Assembly: GCF_001613305.1 (NCBI RefSeq)
Contig: NZ_BDCC01000035.1
Location: 186,001 to 250,000, forward strand
DNA length: 64,000 nucleotides
From: Nocardia vaccinii NBRC 15922
Lineage (GTDB): Bacteria; Actinomycetota; Actinomycetes; Mycobacteriales; Mycobacteriaceae
Direction: 5' to 3'
The position numbers and the translations under genes are program-made. This document shows, one piece after another, positions 63,240 through 64,000 of the stretch (position 1 is the first letter of the stretch; every line of letters begins with the position of its first letter). The notes beneath the pieces are model-generated. The model saw only the letters and a program-made list of their open reading frames with translations. It was not told the DNA's origin and made no database searches.

Positions 63240-63934
63240 TTGCTCTCCTCCTGTGCAGCTGCCTGGTCAGCTTCCGAAGGGCCGTGCACAAAGGCGTTCA
63301 GCGCCTCGACCGAGAAGATCACGTCGTCGCTCTTGAGGACGTCGTACGTGTTCAGCTGGTCGGGAGCGATGGGGTGCACGCCCTGCAGGTTCGCCACGCT
63401 CTTCCACGCGGTGACATCCTCGCGGCCGACGACGACCAGGATGTTCTTGCGCTCCGACAGCTCGGAAAGAAAAGTCTTGGCCTGTTTCGTCGAGGGGGTC
63501 TGTCCCGCAACGAGTTCGCCGATCACGTGGATGCGCTCGTTACGCGCCCGGTCCGACAGCGCGCCACGCAGTGCGGCGACCTTCATCTTCTTGGGCAGAC
63601 GCTGGGAGTAGTCGCGCGGCTGCGGGCCGTGCACGGTGCCACCACCGGTGAACTGCGGCGCGCGGGTCGAGCCCTGACGGGCGCGGCCGGTGCCCTTCTG
63701 GCGGTACGGCTTCTTACCACCGCCGCGGACCTCGCCGCGGGTCTTGGTCGCGTGGGTGCCCTGGCGAGCCGCGGCCTGCTGGGCCACGACGACCTGGTGC
63801 ATCAGCGCGACGTTGGCGGTGACGTCGAAGATCTCCGCGGGGAGTTCGACGGTGCCGTTGGTCTTGCCGCCCGGCTCTTTGACCGGAAGCGTCAGGTTGG
63901 TCTTCGTTTCAGTAGTCACGGCCTCGGTACTCAC
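63236..63934 (-). CDS. rplD: 50S ribosomal protein uL4 (L4)
   Basis: A 232-aa protein starting at the GTG at 63934, overlapping the rplC stop. It has the conserved loop TKTRGEVRGGGKKPYRQKGTGRARQGSTRAPQFTGGG that reaches the exit tunnel. In some bacteria L4 autoregulates this operon; there is no evidence for that here. Confidence 0.97.
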   Translation of the reverse strand: MSTEAVTTETKTNLTLPVKEPGGKTNGTVELPAEIFDVTANVALMHQVVVAQQAAARQGTHATKTRGEVRGGGKKPYRQKGTGRARQGSTRAPQFTGGGTVHGPQPRDYSQRLPKKMKVAALRGALSDRARNERIHVIGELVAGQTPSTKQAKTFLSELSERKNILVVVGREDVTAWKSVANLQGVHPIAPDQLNTYDVLKSDDVIFSVEALNAFVHGPSEADQAAAQEESK

Positions 63935-64000
63935 GCGCGTGCACCACCCTTCACTGCACTCTTGACGATCACGACGCCGCCCTTGCGGCCCGGGATCGCA
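63931..64000 (-). CDS. rplC: 50S ribosomal protein uL3 (L3), C-terminal 22 residues only
   Basis: The frame runs off the right edge. It reads AIPGRKGGVVIVKSAVKGGARA and a TGA overlapping the rplD start, the typical L3 C-terminus and position. Confidence 0.9.
   Translation of the reverse strand, partial: AIPGRKGGVVIVKSAVKGGARA

Noticed and set aside
1..64000. tRNA genes, rRNA, CRISPR arrays or insertion sequences
   Set aside because: None was recognised by eye on either strand. A tRNAscan or IS search would be needed to be sure.

Overview
The window is high-GC actinobacterial DNA, most likely from Nocardia or a close relative. This is inferred from the GTG starts, an accessory SecA2, WXG100/YbaB/polymorphic-toxin genes, an IrtAB-like ABC pair and IdeR-type iron boxes; no rRNA marker is present.

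Layout. Both ends hold ribosomal protein genes on the minus strand. The right end carries the S10 operon (rplC fragment, rplD, rplW, rplB, rpsS, rplV, rpsC, rplP, rpmC, rpsQ; 64000 down to 59584). The left end carries the start of the spc operon (rplN, rplX, rplE, rpsN; 4510 down to 3046), closed by a hairpin and followed by a Ser/Thr kinase instead of rpsH. The usual rpsQ-rplN junction is therefore opened by about 55 kb. The left part of that insert (4.8-19.1 kb) holds an M13 peptidase, a type VII-style toxin locus (nuclease toxin, candidate immunity protein, WXG100 and YbaB proteins), a glycogen-debranching-like enzyme, secA2, an XRE-cupin regulator and a VOC protein. The right part (50.1-59.3 kb) holds housekeeping-like genes: methyltransferase, AraC regulator, pseudouridine synthase, EXLDI protein, CPBP protease, DUF2637-like protein, SGNH hydrolase, acyltransferase and a membrane protein.

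The centre (19.15-50.1 kb) is an iron-regulated NRPS-PKS siderophore locus. It has a ferric-siderophore reductase (SIP), an IrtA/IrtB-like ABC pair, a 471-aa cupin-containing protein, a YqcI/YcgG-family protein (the family of the heme N-oxygenase DcsA), a stand-alone aryl-carrier-like protein, three giant synthetases and an ABC-2 exporter. Four IdeR-like boxes sit at the promoters. The adenylation domain of the first synthetase has a by-eye code DINYWGGIGK, which I associate with N5-formyl-N5-hydroxyornithine, but no ornithine monooxygenase or formyltransferase is present. With the cupin/heme pair next door, I infer that the residue may be the isosteric diazeniumdiolate amino acid graminine. 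The second synthetase begins with a heterocyclization domain (intact DxxxxDxxS), so an aryl-capped thiazoline/oxazoline is plausible.

The assembly line is odd: a KS with Asp in place of the second catalytic His and no AT; a condensation domain fused directly to a KS; a worn-down adenylation domain followed by an acyl-AMP-ligase domain and a KR; and no thioesterase, aryl-acid ligase or MbtH protein in the window. The product is not predictable with confidence and may be new.
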